From Candidatus Hydrogenedentota bacterium (GTDB lineage: Bacteria > Hydrogenedentota > Hydrogenedentia > Hydrogenedentales > SCBR16-9), in the NCBI GenBank assembly GCA_007116095.1, contig SKJD01000474.1, positions 1 to 5,216 of the forward strand: a stretch of 5,216 bases of DNA, read 5' to 3'. The position numbers and the translations under genes were made by a program. The notes below the pieces were generated by a model. The model did not search any database and had not been told where the DNA came from. It saw only the letters and a list, made by a program, of their open reading frames with translations. Every line of letters starts with the position of its first letter. Within the stretch, counting starts at the first letter, position 1. Positions 4,579 to 5,216 of the stretch are shown here, piece after piece.

Positions 4579-5216
4579 ATGGACCCGACTTCCCGATCCC
4601 CCGAGACACCCAAGGATATCGACATTTCCGAAGACCTGCTTCGCAAGCACGACAAACCCGGTCCGCGCTACACGAGTTATCCCACGGCGCCGGAGTGGCG
4701 GAAGGAGTTCCCGGAGACGGAATACCGCGCAGCCCTGGCCCGCGCCGCCAAGCAAGTGGACACGCCCCTCTCGATCTACGTACACCTCCCATTCTGCTGG
4801 GAACGCTGCCTCTTTTGCGGTTGTAACGTTGTGATTTCCAAGCGGCAAGATGTCTCGGAGAAATACCTGGACTACCTGGAGCAGGAAATCGCGATGGGCG
4901 CCGAGGCTTTGGGCGAGCGCCGGCTGGTGAAGCAGCTCCACTGGGGCGGGGGCACGCCGACCTACCTGACCGTGCCACAGATACAACGGCTCTATCAGGT
5001 GCTGCGGAAGCATTTTGAGTTTGCCCCCGACGCGGAAATTGCCCTGGAAGTGGACCCGCGGGTTACCTCGGACGATCAACTCGCGGCTTTGCGCGCTCTC
5101 GGCTTCAACCGCATCAGCATGGGCGTGCAAGACCTCGACCCGAAAGTGCAGCAGGTGGTCAACCGAAACCAGACCGAGGCGGAGACCGGGCTGATGTACC
5201 AGCGCTGTCGGCATCT
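4579..5216 (+). CDS. hemN: Oxygen-independent coproporphyrinogen III dehydrogenase (partial, 5' part)
   Basis: HemN is a radical SAM enzyme that decarboxylates coproporphyrinogen III to protoporphyrinogen IX without oxygen, in haem synthesis. The window holds the first 212 codons of a protein that is usually about 450-460 residues. The frame is open to the right edge. Visible marks are the HemN-specific RYTSYPTA (30-37), the radical SAM motif in YVHLPFCWERCLFCGC with iron-sulfur cysteines C73, C77 and C80 and a fourth cysteine, C82, the SAM-binding HWGGGTPTYL (121-130), ALEVDPR (155-161) and GFNRISMGVQDLDPKVQQVVNR (175-196). The RYTSYPTA segment and the CxxxCxxCxC pattern favour true HemN over HemW, which lacks them. 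The cysteine spacing from the conserved tyrosine (Y67) matches the E. coli enzyme. ATG 4579 is used, but GTG 4576 is equally possible. It is probably transcribed from its own promoter after recR. Confidence 0.95.
   Translation, partial: MDPTSRSPETPKDIDISEDLLRKHDKPGPRYTSYPTAPEWRKEFPETEYRAALARAAKQVDTPLSIYVHLPFCWERCLFCGCNVVISKRQDVSEKYLDYLEQEIAMGAEALGERRLVKQLHWGGGTPTYLTVPQIQRLYQVLRKHFEFAPDAEIALEVDPRVTSDDQLAALRALGFNRISMGVQDLDPKVQQVVNRNQTEAETGLMYQRCRH

Noticed and set aside
3534..4655. A 373-codon open frame on the - strand across def, recR and the start of hemN
   Set aside because: It lies opposite three genes with clear family motifs. Its translation resembles no protein family, and GC-rich codon use on the + strand readily leaves such antisense frames open.
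4351..5214. A 287-codon open frame on the - strand opposite hemN
   Set aside because: The + strand encodes the unmistakable HemN radical SAM motifs here. The antisense frame is a shadow.

Overview
The window looks like a stretch of bacterial chromosome carrying housekeeping and cell-envelope genes. There is no tRNA or rRNA, and I see no CRISPR array, transposase or phage gene. Genes are GC-rich. Only the first ~350 bases are noticeably AT-richer, and they appear to be non-coding. An exported protein with a cleavable-looking signal peptide, a bactofilin and a HemN-type coproporphyrinogen dehydrogenase fit a Gram-negative bacterium. I cannot fix the phylum from the sequence. The gene order (def-recR, with no dnaX/ybaB directly upstream of recR) is not the familiar gammaproteobacterial one.

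Layout, all confident genes on the + strand. (1) Bases 1-471: a possible gene edge in the first 60 bases, then an AT-rich intergenic region. It holds a candidate divergent promoter, a short perfect palindrome, an extended -10 promoter and a GC-rich hairpin in the leader of the first gene. (2) 472-1215: a bactofilin with a long N-terminal extension. Its stop overlaps by ATGA the start of 1212-1901, a YugP-type membrane zinc metallopeptidase. (3) 1988-3178: an exported protein that I cannot name, preceded by an extended -10 element. (4) 3303-3839: peptide deformylase (def), followed after 9 bases by 3849-4451, recR. (5) 4579 to the right edge: the first 212 codons of hemN, cut by the window.

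The genes form at least four transcription units. The bactofilin/metallopeptidase pair is almost certainly co-translated and suggests a joint envelope or cell-shape role. The def/recR pair joins N-terminal protein maturation with recombinational repair and is probably an operon of convenience. hemN makes protoporphyrinogen IX without oxygen, so the organism likely makes haem under low-oxygen or anaerobic conditions. Three candidate promoters share an extended -10 (TGn) design with poor -35 boxes. Two of them (upstream of the bactofilin and of def) match at 14 of 19 positions.

I found no clear new defence or mobile system. The most interesting items are the coupled bactofilin-metallopeptidase pair with its structured leader, and the unrecognised exported protein.
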